NCBI GenBank assembly: GCA_016281815.1
Contig: JAEEJK010000083.1
Location: forward strand, 1 to 64,000
DNA: 64,000 nt
Reading direction: 5' to 3'
Source of the DNA: Prevotella sp.
Lineage (GTDB): Bacteria > Bacteroidota > Bacteroidia > Bacteroidales > Bacteroidaceae
Part shown: positions 1 through 8,253 of the stretch, piece after piece
Layout: each line of letters opens with the position of its first letter
How positions within the stretch are numbered: the stretch's first letter is position 1
Notes under the pieces: model-generated
What the model saw: the letters and a program-made list of their open reading frames with translations, nothing else
What the model was told of the DNA's origin: nothing
Database searches by the model: none
Position numbers and translations under genes: made by a program

Positions 1-2
1 CA

Positions 3-752
3 GTGGATACGGGACGTTGCCGCAGTTTTTGGGCAACCACCGGAGCATTTGACGCTGTGAGGGATTACATCCAGATGAACTTCGAGGGGCTCAGAGATGA
101 CATCATCCAAATGGTGGCAGGAGGCCGATGCAAGGTAGATCCCACGGGATTCCAGAACGACATGTCCATCGTGCGCACCCGTGATGACGTGCTCACCGTG
201 CTCATCCACTTGGGTTATCTTTCGTATAACTGGCGGCGCGATGAGTGCTACATCCCCAACCGTGAGGTGGCCGGCGAGATGATTAACGCCATCAAGGAAA
301 ACCGGTGGGAAATCGTTGTCGATGCCTTGGAGCGGTCGGAACAACTCCTCCAGGCCACCCTCGACGGTGACTGTGAGGCTGTAGCAAAAGGCATCGAGGC
401 GGCACATGATGAGCACACGAGCATCCTGTCGTACAACAACGAGAACTCACTGGCGTGCGTGCTTTCCCTCGCCTATTATTATGCCAAAAATGATTACATT
501 ATGCATCGGGAATTTCCCACGGGTAAGGGCTTTGCCGACATCGTGCTCATCCCGCGCAAGAACGTGAACACCCCGGCCATGGTCATTGAATTGAAATACA
601 ATCAGGACGCCGACAGTGGCATCGACCAAATCTTACGTCGTAATTACCCCGCCAAAGTGGCAGAATATGCCAACCATCTCCTGCTCGTCGCTATCAACTA
701 CGACAAAAAGACGAAGACACATACGTGTGAAATATTGAAGATTGAAAATTGA
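3..752 (+). CDS. C-terminal part of an AAA-ATPase-like protein with a PD-(D/E)XK nuclease domain (partial, 5' end outside window)
   Basis: The reading frame is open at the window edge, so the N-terminal ATPase part is not visible. What remains (about 249 residues) ends in a PD-(D/E)XK nuclease-like fold: a GKGFADIVL segment supplies the acidic residue and VIELKYN supplies the E-x-K pair. Bacteroidetes carry many proteins of this kind, with an N-terminal AAA domain and a C-terminal nuclease domain (the DUF1703 group). Their cellular role is poorly known; mobile-element-related or toxin-like activities have been suggested. The middle part (residues about 45-110) is helical with no recognisable motif. 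The stop codon lies inside a short heptamer repeat. The family call rests on the C-terminal motif and overall resemblance; activity is inferred. Confidence 0.75.
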   Translation: MDTGRCRSFWATTGAFDAVRDYIQMNFEGLRDDIIQMVAGGRCKVDPTGFQNDMSIVRTRDDVLTVLIHLGYLSYNWRRDECYIPNREVAGEMINAIKENRWEIVVDALERSEQLLQATLDGDCEAVAKGIEAAHDEHTSILSYNNENSLACVLSLAYYYAKNDYIMHREFPTGKGFADIVLIPRKNVNTPAMVIELKYNQDADSGIDQILRRNYPAKVAEYANHLLLVAINYDKKTKTHTCEILKIEN

Positions 753-764
753 AAATTGAAAATT
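744..764. repeat. Tandem heptamer repeat GAAAATT x3
   Basis: Three perfect consecutive copies of GAAAATT lie over the stop codon of the upstream gene and just before the BASS transporter gene. A degenerate copy (attgaag) precedes them. Short AATTGAAAATT tracts of this kind occur between genes in Bacteroidales. No function is evident. Confidence 0.6.
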
Positions 765-778
765 TTCTGCTAAGAATC

Positions 779-1714
779 ATGTATAAGTTTTGCAGTTGGA
801 TCAGCCGTTGGATGGCTGTCATTGTGCTGCTGATGGCAGCAGCAGCGTTGTTGTGGCCCGGAGTCATCGGAGCCATCAAGACATCATGGATTAGTTGGCT
901 GTTGGGACTGATCATGTTTGGCATGGGTCTTACCTTAAAACTGGAGGATTTCCGCGTCGTCTTCTCCAGACCCAAGGATGTCATTGTCGGATGCCTGGCT
1001 CAGTTCATCATCATGCCCTTGCTGGCCTGGCTGCTTACAAAAGTGTTTTCCATGCCCGCCGAACTAGCCGTGGGTGTCATCCTTGTCGGCTGCTGTCCCG
1101 GTGGCACCGCCTCCAATGTCATCACCTATCTCGCCGGTGGCGACCTGGCATTGTCTGTCGGCATGACCAGCGTCTCCACCCTCCTCGCCCCATTGGTAAC
1201 CCCACTGCTTACGTGGCTGTTGGCCGGCACTTATGTTGATGTAGATATCTGGCAGATGTTCATGAGCATCATCCAAGTCATCATTCTGCCCATCGGTCTG
1301 GGACTGATTGTCAAAAAATTTATCAAACTGTCCGACAATATGTTGAAAAAAGGGCTGCCCGCTTTCTCCACCATCGCCATCACCCTCATTGTCGGTGCTG
1401 TCGTATCGGCAAATGCCGAGAAATTGCATACCTGTGGACTGTTAGTCATCGCTGTTGTCATCCTGCACAATATGCTGGGATTTTTGCTGGGATTCTTCCT
1501 TGGCAAGGCACTCCACCTGTCAAGAAAGAAATGCACAGCCATCAGCGTCGAGGTAGGTATGCAGAACTCCGGGTTGGCCTGCTCACTCGCCCAGCAACAT
1601 TTTCAATCCATGGCACTCGCTACGGTGCCCGGTGCCATCTTCAGTGTATGGCACAACATCGCAGGCGCCCTGTTGGCACGCCTGGTGAGGTCATGGAATG
1701 AAAAAGAGGAATAG
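779..1714 (+). CDS. Bile acid:sodium symporter family (BASS/SBF) transporter
   Basis: A 311-residue inner-membrane protein with about nine or ten hydrophobic segments. It carries family signatures: a GLTLKLEDF stretch after the second helix, GCCPGGTASNVITYLAGGD near residue 110, and VEVGMQNSGLACSLAQ near residue 260, the two sodium-binding crossover regions of SBF proteins. Members import organic anions with Na+; in bacteria the substrates are often pantoate-like or other small acids, so the bile acid name should not be taken literally. The ATG at 779 is preferred over an in-frame TTG at 749 that lies inside the heptamer repeat. It stands alone between the nuclease gene and convergent ispD. 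Confidence 0.9.
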   Translation: MYKFCSWISRWMAVIVLLMAAAALLWPGVIGAIKTSWISWLLGLIMFGMGLTLKLEDFRVVFSRPKDVIVGCLAQFIIMPLLAWLLTKVFSMPAELAVGVILVGCCPGGTASNVITYLAGGDLALSVGMTSVSTLLAPLVTPLLTWLLAGTYVDVDIWQMFMSIIQVIILPIGLGLIVKKFIKLSDNMLKKGLPAFSTIAITLIVGAVVSANAEKLHTCGLLVIAVVILHNMLGFLLGFFLGKALHLSRKKCTAISVEVGMQNSGLACSLAQQHFQSMALATVPGAIFSVWHNIAGALLARLVRSWNEKEE

Positions 1715-1744
1715 CAGCACGTAAGGAACAGATGCCAAGATAGA

Positions 1745-2428
1745 TTATTTTAACAGCGACTCCAACAACAAGAGGTCGTGACGATAGGTCACCTTGATGT
1801 TTGTCGGCTCACCCTCCACCACAAAGATAGGAACATCAGGCAGATAGCGGCGCACCACACCACAATCGTCGGTGACGGTGAAGGCCGGGTCGGCAAGTGC
1901 CAGGTCGTATGCTTTGCGGATAACACGGCGTCGGAAACACTGCGGTGTCTGTGCGTTACGCAACAAGTCACGCGGAGGGATGTCGGCGATGCAGCCGTCG
2001 CCGTCAACTCGCCAGATGGTGTCTGTGGTCTTTGTCGCCACCCCCACCGCATCATGGTGTTTCAAAGCATGGATGCAGTCGGTGATGATGCGGTGGCTGA
2101 CCATCGGCCTCACGGCGTCGTGGAAGAGCAGGCAGTCATCATCAGAAGAATAGGCATTGAGTGCAGCCAAACTGGAGTCATAACGTTCCTTGCCTCCAGG
2201 GAGTATCTTCCTCACTTTTAAGAAGTTGCCGCCTTTCACAATCTGCTCTACCTCGGGGATGCAGTCTGCACGGCTCACCACTGCTACCTCATCAATCAGA
2301 GGATGACTGTCGAATACACGGATGGTATGGGCAAGAATGGTCTCACCCGCCACCTCTATCAGTTGTTTGGGCACACCTCCGCCCAGACGCGAGCCACTGC
2401 CGCCCGCCAAGATAATCGCGATGTTCAT
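1745..2428 (-). CDS. ispD: 2-C-methyl-D-erythritol 4-phosphate cytidylyltransferase
   Basis: Third enzyme of the non-mevalonate isoprenoid pathway: it couples MEP with CTP to give CDP-methylerythritol. The 227-residue length is normal. The N-terminal nucleotide loop (AGGSGSRLGGGVPKQL, residues 8-23) and the internal DAVRP motif near residue 105 are characteristic, as is a late TDDCGVV segment near residue 186. The start codon lies only 7 bp downstream of a TACTTTTG promoter element, so the transcript may have almost no leader. The gene is divergent from the CE2 esterase gene and convergent with the BASS gene. The family call is secure. Confidence 0.96.
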   Translation of the reverse strand: MNIAIILAGGSGSRLGGGVPKQLIEVAGETILAHTIRVFDSHPLIDEVAVVSRADCIPEVEQIVKGGNFLKVRKILPGGKERYDSSLAALNAYSSDDDCLLFHDAVRPMVSHRIITDCIHALKHHDAVGVATKTTDTIWRVDGDGCIADIPPRDLLRNAQTPQCFRRRVIRKAYDLALADPAFTVTDDCGVVRRYLPDVPIFVVEGEPTNIKVTYRHDLLLLESLLK

Positions 2429-2435
2429 GATATTG

Positions 2436-2443
2436 CAAAAGTA
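2436..2443 (-). promoter_or_regulatory. Bacteroidetes -7 promoter element (TACTTTTG) for ispD
   Basis: The minus strand reads TACTTTTGC and matches the TAnnTTTG -7 consensus. It ends 7 bp before the ispD ATG, implying transcription starts at or next to the start codon. No good TTTG -33 box is visible at the usual spacing. Confidence 0.55.
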
Positions 2444-2486
2444 AATAAAAAACCAAGAAGTCTAACGTTTTTTAGAAGAATATCGC

Positions 2487-2494
2487 TATTTTTG
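2487..2494 (+). promoter_or_regulatory. Bacteroidetes -7 promoter element (TATTTTTG) for the CE2 esterase gene
   Basis: TATTTTTGC fits TAnnTTTG and lies 18 bp before the ATG at 2513. The T-rich stretch at 2468-2473 may stand in for a weak -33 box. The placement excludes the longer upstream in-frame start at 2303, which would also run across ispD. Confidence 0.55.
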
Positions 2495-2512
2495 CATGAA
2501 AATTCAGCCATC

Positions 2513-3607
2513 ATGAGAAAAACCATCATCATCAGTCTGCTGGCCATCATCACACTGACCGCCAGCGCTGCCAGCGAGAAGACTTTGTCGGGCAACGATG
2601 CCGGCGCCACCTACACCGGACGTACAGAAGTGAAAGCCGACGGATCTGTGAGTTATGACTGGACGGGAGTCTATGTGCAGACCGATTTCACCGGAGGATA
2701 CCTGGCCATTGAAGTGTCAGAAGCCGGCGAGTCATGGCACAACCTGTTCATCGACGGGCAATGGGTGCGCAAACTTCACATCACCGGCAGCACACCTCAG
2801 CGCATCGTCCTCGCTGAGCGTCTCAGCAAAGGCATCCACCGGCTGCGTCTGCAGAAATGCACGGAGGGTCAGTATGGATGCACCACCATCCACCGCTTCA
2901 TCCTCGCCAAGAACGGCACCATGAATCCTGTAGCCCGCAAGGAGCGGATGATTGAGATATACGGCGACTCCTACACCTGCGGCTATGGCACTGAGGGCCA
3001 CATCGCCAACGAGCGATTCCGGCTCGACACCGAGAACTGCGACCAAGCCTATGGTTGTATCATCGCCCGCTACTTCGATGCCGACTATGCCCTCACCGCC
3101 CACTCCGGCCAAGGCATGGTGCGCGACTGGGGCGATGCGAAGCAGATTTCCGACAAAAACATGTCGACCCGCTACACCCACATCTATGACGACCACGGCG
3201 ACATCGACTACGGCTTTGACAGTTACCGTCCCCAACTGGTGATGATCAACCTCGGCACCAACGACTTCTCCCCCACCGCCATCCCCACCGACGAGCAATA
3301 TGTCAATGCTTATCTCAAAATGATCGCCACCATCCGCAGCCACTATGAAGGAGTAAAAATCCTCTGCATCACGCCCCATTCCGCCAGCCGCTATCTGAAA
3401 GCCGCCCTCGGTCTGCTCAGGGAACGCACCCTCGGCATGGAAAATGTCTATATGGCCAACTCTCTCGACAACATGGTAACGGAGGCCCGCGACATGGGCA
3501 ATGACTGGCATCCCAACTATCAGGGACAGAAGAAGATAGCCATGAGTCTCATCCCCCAGATCTCAGCCATTATGGGATGGGAACTCAATGACAGGAAAAT
3601 AGAATAG
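2513..3607 (+). CDS. Secreted acetyl-xylan esterase-like protein, carbohydrate esterase family 2
   Basis: A 364-residue exported protein. A signal peptide (MRKTIIISLLAIITLTASA) is followed by a jelly-roll carbohydrate-binding domain (about 30-140) and an SGNH hydrolase domain (about 145-360), the two-domain plan of CE2 deacetylases. Visible catalytic features are G-D-S153-Y in block I, G-T-N250-D in block III and D331-W-H333-P for the catalytic His. CE2 enzymes remove O-acetyl groups from xylan or glucomannan. The gene lies 1 bp before the DUF4450 gene and in the same run as GH115, which fits debranching of acetylated glucuronoxylan. Start chosen from the promoter and signal peptide. Confidence 0.9.
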   Translation: MRKTIIISLLAIITLTASAASEKTLSGNDAGATYTGRTEVKADGSVSYDWTGVYVQTDFTGGYLAIEVSEAGESWHNLFIDGQWVRKLHITGSTPQRIVLAERLSKGIHRLRLQKCTEGQYGCTTIHRFILAKNGTMNPVARKERMIEIYGDSYTCGYGTEGHIANERFRLDTENCDQAYGCIIARYFDADYALTAHSGQGMVRDWGDAKQISDKNMSTRYTHIYDDHGDIDYGFDSYRPQLVMINLGTNDFSPTAIPTDEQYVNAYLKMIATIRSHYEGVKILCITPHSASRYLKAALGLLRERTLGMENVYMANSLDNMVTEARDMGNDWHPNYQGQKKIAMSLIPQISAIMGWELNDRKIE

Positions 3608-3608
3608 C

Positions 3609-6593
3609 ATGCGTATCACCCTCCTCACACTGACAGCCTATCTGCTGACCGCCATGGTTTCCTGGGCATCCGACCATTCCGGTAAGCCACCGCGTACCAT
3701 GAACTATTACCCTGACGGAGGCGACATCGTATGCGTGAACGGCAACAACCGATATACACGCGCCCTCTATGGCTCCCACACCCGCATGCGCCTGGAAACC
3801 AGCGACCGTCCGGTCTTCGCCACCTACGACCGCGACAACAGCGTCAACATCAGTTTCATATTCGATGACGGACATACATTGCTCCCCCTCGACTCCACCT
3901 CCTTCTGTGAGGCAAGATATCAAGGAGGACAACGCACCTATACGGTGGGCAACACTTCTTGGGGTGACGGTATTGTCCAAATCACAGCCTTAGCCACCTA
4001 CACGGAGGAAGGTGCACTCTGGCGATTCCACACTGAAGGATTTGCTTTCCGCCCCGTGTTCCATTCCGTGATGCGCTCCGTCACCAAAAAGAAAATGACC
4101 CGTGAGGGTGACTACGGTCTGGAACCCCGCAGCAGTTTTGAGGCCGCCGGACTGCCCCTTCAGACCCTCACATGGACCAACGACAGCGACACCTATGTCC
4201 TGCTCACCCCAGACCGCCAATTAATGGTCGACACCTTGGGGGCTGAACGATTTGTCCAAGAGCAGGCCATCCGCGAGGACATCATCTCACGGCTGAGAAT
4301 TAATACCCCCGACCCCTTTATCAACACTCTGGGTGCCAACCTGGCTGCTGCCGCTGACGGTCTCTGGGACGGTCAGACATGGCTTCATGGCTGTGTCGGA
4401 TGGCGCACACCCCTCGCAGGCTGGCGTGGCGGATACGTAGGTGACGTATTGGGATGGGCAGACCGCGCCCAGTCACACTTTGATGCCTATGCACGCAGCA
4501 TGGTGACCCAAGTGCCGCCCATCTACCCTCACCCCACCCAGGACAGTCTGCGCAACCTCGCCCGAGCGGAAGAGAAATGGGGCACGCAGATGTACAGCAA
4601 CGGCTATATCTGCAAGTTGCCCGACAATACAGAGAAGATGAGCCACTATGACATGAACCTCAACTATATCGACGAACTGCTCTGGCATTTCTGCTATGAC
4701 GCCGATACGGAGTACATGCGCAAAATGTGGCCATACATCAAACTCCATCTTGAATGGGAGAAACGCAATTTCGACCCTGACGGCGACCATCTTTACGATG
4801 CCTATTGCTGCATTTGGGCGAGTGATGCCCTTTGGTACAACGGAGGTGCCGTCACCCACTCCTCTGCCTACAACTACCGCGGCAACCTGCTCGCCGCACG
4901 CATCGCCACACTGATCGGCGAGGACCCAACCCCATACAGTACGGAGGCAGATGCCATTCTCAAAGCAATGAACCGCAGGCTGTGGATGAACAAGAAAGGC
5001 CACTGGGCAGAATATCAAGATCTTATGGGAGAGAAGCGCCTGCATGAGAGCGCCGCGCTCTGGACCATCTACACACCCATCGACTGCGGAGCCTGCACCC
5101 CCGACCAGGCATGGCGTGCCACACTCTATGCCGACCGCCACTTCCCCCATATCCCCATTGATATCCAAAGCGGAGACCAACCCGTGGCCGACGACGGACA
5201 GCGCTACTATACCCTGAGCACCACCGACTGGCTACCTTATGACTGGAGCACCAACAACGTCGCCCACGAGGAAGTGATGAACATGGCACTTGCTTACTTC
5301 ATCGCCGGAAGAAACAACGAGGGATTCCGGCTGCTGAAGAGCGATGTGCTCGACGGCATGTTCCTTGGCGCCTGTCCCGGCAACTTCGGACAAATCAGTT
5401 ATTTTGACAAGGCACGCAGCGAGGCCTACCGCGACTTCGGCGACTGCATCGGCATCTCCTCCCGAGCCATCGTCAATGGACTCTTCGGCATCCGTCCCGA
5501 CGCACTCAATCGACGCTGCCTCATCCAATACTCCCTGCCCACCGAATGGAATGATGCCAGTATCTCCACGCCCTACCTGTCGTATACATTCCACCGCGAG
5601 GGCAACCGCCTCACCTACGATGTGACACAGCATTTCAAGCAGCAGTTGGAAATAGTCATCCGCGTGGGTCAGGGCGACGGCACTTTTGTAGACTACAGAG
5701 GGTCTAACGCGGAACAGCAGCATATCACCGTCGACCTCTCGAGATACACCCTTCACAAAGAGCCCACGGCAGAAGAATTCATCGGCGAGAACCATGACGA
5801 CACCGACATTGACATGGCAGGACTTGCCGATTTCATTGAGGGAACCAAGCAAATGCCCGTGGACCTAAGCAAACTGTTCAATGCCAATGTTGACGATATC
5901 TTCCGCAACGAATACTTATCTCCCCGTCCGCCATACACCACACTCTCATTGCCCAAACAAGGCATCGGCCAATGGTGCATCCCCGACCGCACCGCCCACA
6001 TCGAAGATGATGGCCTGCGTGCCAAAAGCGTGAAAGGAATGTTCGACACAGGTGTCGGCGTCTCTTTCCTCACCCCAGCCGAAGGACACAACATCATCTA
6101 CACCTCACTGTGGGACAATTACCCAGCAAGCGTCTCCATTCCCCTCAAGGGGAAAGCCTCGTATGCCTGCCTGATGCTCGCCGGCAGCACCAACAACATG
6201 CAGAGCCGCATCGACAACGGCATCGTCACCGTGGAGTATAAGGATGGCACAGCCGACACTTTGCATCTGGTCAACCCCATCAACTGGTGCCCCATCGAAC
6301 AGGACTATTATACTGACGGACTGGCATTTAGCACCACATCGCTGCGGCCCTACCGTGTGCATCTGGGCAGCGGCTTGGTGACACGCGACATCGCAAGGCA
6401 TGTGCGAACGGAGGCTTTCGCCAACTCTGTTCCCGGCAATCCAGACAGTGCAGAACCACACCTGATTGACTGCGGGGCGGCACAGTTGCTCAAAATGCCT
6501 CTCAACCCAGGCAAGCGACTGCGGCGTCTCACCCTGCGCACCCTCTCCAATGACGTGGTCATCGGTCTGATGGCCATCACACTGACAAAATAG
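3609..6593 (+). CDS. Secreted DUF4450 protein, putative six-hairpin glycosidase
   Basis: A 994-residue exported protein with a signal peptide ending near residue 20 (LLTAMVSWA). The N-terminal 250 residues are beta-rich. Residues about 300-650 look like an (alpha/alpha)6 barrel, with repeated helical stretches rich in Trp, Tyr and acids such as WHFCYDADTEYMRKMWPYI and a TTDWLPYDWSTNN segment. The C-terminal third is again beta-rich. I recognise it as DUF4450, a Bacteroidetes family commonly found in polysaccharide utilisation settings and with no assigned reaction that I can name. It starts 1 bp after the CE2 stop, so the two are very likely co-transcribed. A glycoside hydrolase or lyase role is inferred from fold and neighbours only. 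Confidence 0.75.
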   Translation: MRITLLTLTAYLLTAMVSWASDHSGKPPRTMNYYPDGGDIVCVNGNNRYTRALYGSHTRMRLETSDRPVFATYDRDNSVNISFIFDDGHTLLPLDSTSFCEARYQGGQRTYTVGNTSWGDGIVQITALATYTEEGALWRFHTEGFAFRPVFHSVMRSVTKKKMTREGDYGLEPRSSFEAAGLPLQTLTWTNDSDTYVLLTPDRQLMVDTLGAERFVQEQAIREDIISRLRINTPDPFINTLGANLAAAADGLWDGQTWLHGCVGWRTPLAGWRGGYVGDVLGWADRAQSHFDAYARSMVTQVPPIYPHPTQDSLRNLARAEEKWGTQMYSNGYICKLPDNTEKMSHYDMNLNYIDELLWHFCYDADTEYMRKMWPYIKLHLEWEKRNFDPDGDHLYDAYCCIWASDALWYNGGAVTHSSAYNYRGNLLAARIATLIGEDPTPYSTEADAILKAMNRRLWMNKKGHWAEYQDLMGEKRLHESAALWTIYTPIDCGACTPDQAWRATLYADRHFPHIPIDIQSGDQPVADDGQRYYTLSTTDWLPYDWSTNNVAHEEVMNMALAYFIAGRNNEGFRLLKSDVLDGMFLGACPGNFGQISYFDKARSEAYRDFGDCIGISSRAIVNGLFGIRPDALNRRCLIQYSLPTEWNDASISTPYLSYTFHREGNRLTYDVTQHFKQQLEIVIRVGQGDGTFVDYRGSNAEQQHITVDLSRYTLHKEPTAEEFIGENHDDTDIDMAGLADFIEGTKQMPVDLSKLFNANVDDIFRNEYLSPRPPYTTLSLPKQGIGQWCIPDRTAHIEDDGLRAKSVKGMFDTGVGVSFLTPAEGHNIIYTSLWDNYPASVSIPLKGKASYACLMLAGSTNNMQSRIDNGIVTVEYKDGTADTLHLVNPINWCPIEQDYYTDGLAFSTTSLRPYRVHLGSGLVTRDIARHVRTEAFANSVPGNPDSAEPHLIDCGAAQLLKMPLNPGKRLRRLTLRTLSNDVVIGLMAITLTK

Positions 6594-6656
6594 CCAACAT
6601 TGAGGTTACATACCCTTGACACCCATCTCACACCACCCCCAACGCTGAACAACCCT

Positions 6657-8252
6657 ATGGGATATGTGGTGCATCCCCCCTGTCAGCAAGCCGCTGAGGA
6701 GGTGCAGCGGTATATCACCTCTGTTGATACCTGGCAGGAGGAAATCTCACAAGGCAAGATGTTCGGCGTGCTCGTGGTGGAAGACGATAAAGGACAAATG
6801 GGATTCCTCGCAGCCTATTCCGGATTGCTCGCCGACCGCAACGACTGGCCGTATTTCGTACCCGCTGTCTTTGATTTCCAGCAGCCTGAGGGTTATTTCA
6901 AGAGGGAGGAAGCCTCCATCAGTGCCATCAACGAACAAGTGAGGCAAATGGAGGAATCGCCCCGGCTGAAGACCATCCGCGACAGCCTGCAACAATGTGA
7001 GAAGGAAAGAGACCAAGACATCGAAAAATGGAAGGCAACGATGGATGCAGCCAAGCAGCGGCGTGATCTGATCCGACAACAATTGAGAAAACATCCCACG
7101 CAACCCACGGACGACACTCTCCCCACAGAGGAGGAACTGACCCGAGAGAGCCAATGGATGAAAGCCGAACTGAGAAGGAAACGGCAGCACCACGCTGCCA
7201 TACAGACAGCCATACAAGCAGAGAAAGCCGCCCAAGAAGAAGAGATACGAAAACTACGTATCCTGCGGAAGAAAAAGTCTGAGGCATTGCAGCATTGGTT
7301 GTTCAGGAATTTCAAAATGCTGAATGTCAAGGGAGAGGCACGTGACCTACTGTCCATTTTTGCCGACACATCACTGCGTTTCCCACCATCCGGGGCAGGC
7401 GAGTGCTGCGCCCCCAAACTGCTGCAATATGCCTTTGCCCACCATCTGCGCCCCGTCTGCATCGCCGAGTTTTGGTGGGGCCAATCACCTGCAGGCGAGA
7501 TACGTCATCACCTGCAGTACTATCCTGCATGCCGAGGCAAATGCCTACCCATTCTCAGGCACATGCTGCAAGGTCTGAATGTGGAGGGCAACCCCTTTGA
7601 GCGAACCATTGAAGCCATACCCGACGTCCTCTATGAAGATGACACCCTTCTGGTAGTTAACAAACCCGCAGGTATGCTGACTGTTCCAGGAAAGAGTAAT
7701 GCTGGTTCGGTCTACAGTTTCTGCAAGAACCATTGTCCCGACGCCGATGGTCCGATGATTGTCCATCGACTCGACACCGCCACCTCAGGCCTGCTCGTAG
7801 TCGCAAAGACCAAGGCGGCACATCTGGAACTGCAAAAACAGTTTCTGCACCATACTGTGGAAAAAAAATACACTGCCATCCTGGAGCATCCCTTGCCATC
7901 AGCAACACCTCGGAGCGGAACCATCAACCTGCCTCTGAGTCCCTCCCCATTTGACCACCCCCGGCAAATGGCAGACACTGCTCACGGCAAGACTGCCATC
8001 ACCCAGTATGAGATGCTGACAGACGACCTCGTCTCCCTCACCCCACTCACCGGCCGCACCCACCAATTACGCGTTCACTGCGCACACCCTGATGGTCTCG
8101 GAGTGCCCATCAAAGGTGACACCCTCTATGGGAAGGCAGACAAACGTCTATACCTGCATGCCTGGCGCCTCTGTTTTGATCATCCCGTTACAGGCGAGCG
8201 AATGACCTTCACCTCTCCCATCCCTTTCTCACCTTCAACCCCAACACCCTGA
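6657..8252 (+). CDS. Long RluA-family pseudouridine synthase with an N-terminal coiled-coil extension
   Basis: The C-terminal 240 residues are a pseudouridine synthase domain of the RluC/RluD type. The catalytic loop HRLDTATSG holds Asp373, preceded by VVNKPAGMLTVPG and followed by KKYTAILE and TGRTHQLRVH. These enzymes isomerise uridine in rRNA or tRNA. The N-terminal 290 residues are unusual for E. coli-type RluA but occur in other lineages: a short alpha/beta region, then a strongly charged coiled coil (about 85-215), then a conserved APKLLQYAFAHHLRP stretch. The ATG at 6657 is preferred over an in-frame TTG at 6600. It sits 63 bp after the DUF4450 gene and 1 bp before GH115, inside a carbohydrate operon. 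Confidence 0.88.
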   Translation: MGYVVHPPCQQAAEEVQRYITSVDTWQEEISQGKMFGVLVVEDDKGQMGFLAAYSGLLADRNDWPYFVPAVFDFQQPEGYFKREEASISAINEQVRQMEESPRLKTIRDSLQQCEKERDQDIEKWKATMDAAKQRRDLIRQQLRKHPTQPTDDTLPTEEELTRESQWMKAELRRKRQHHAAIQTAIQAEKAAQEEEIRKLRILRKKKSEALQHWLFRNFKMLNVKGEARDLLSIFADTSLRFPPSGAGECCAPKLLQYAFAHHLRPVCIAEFWWGQSPAGEIRHHLQYYPACRGKCLPILRHMLQGLNVEGNPFERTIEAIPDVLYEDDTLLVVNKPAGMLTVPGKSNAGSVYSFCKNHCPDADGPMIVHRLDTATSGLLVVAKTKAAHLELQKQFLHHTVEKKYTAILEHPLPSATPRSGTINLPLSPSPFDHPRQMADTAHGKTAITQYEMLTDDLVSLTPLTGRTHQLRVHCAHPDGLGVPIKGDTLYGKADKRLYLHAWRLCFDHPVTGERMTFTSPIPFSPSTPTP

Positions 8253-8253
8253 T

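Noticed and set aside
2732..3511. A 259-codon minus-strand frame
   Set aside because: It overlaps the CE2 esterase in antisense; the Val/Gly/Ala-rich product mirrors the GC-rich third positions of the real gene.
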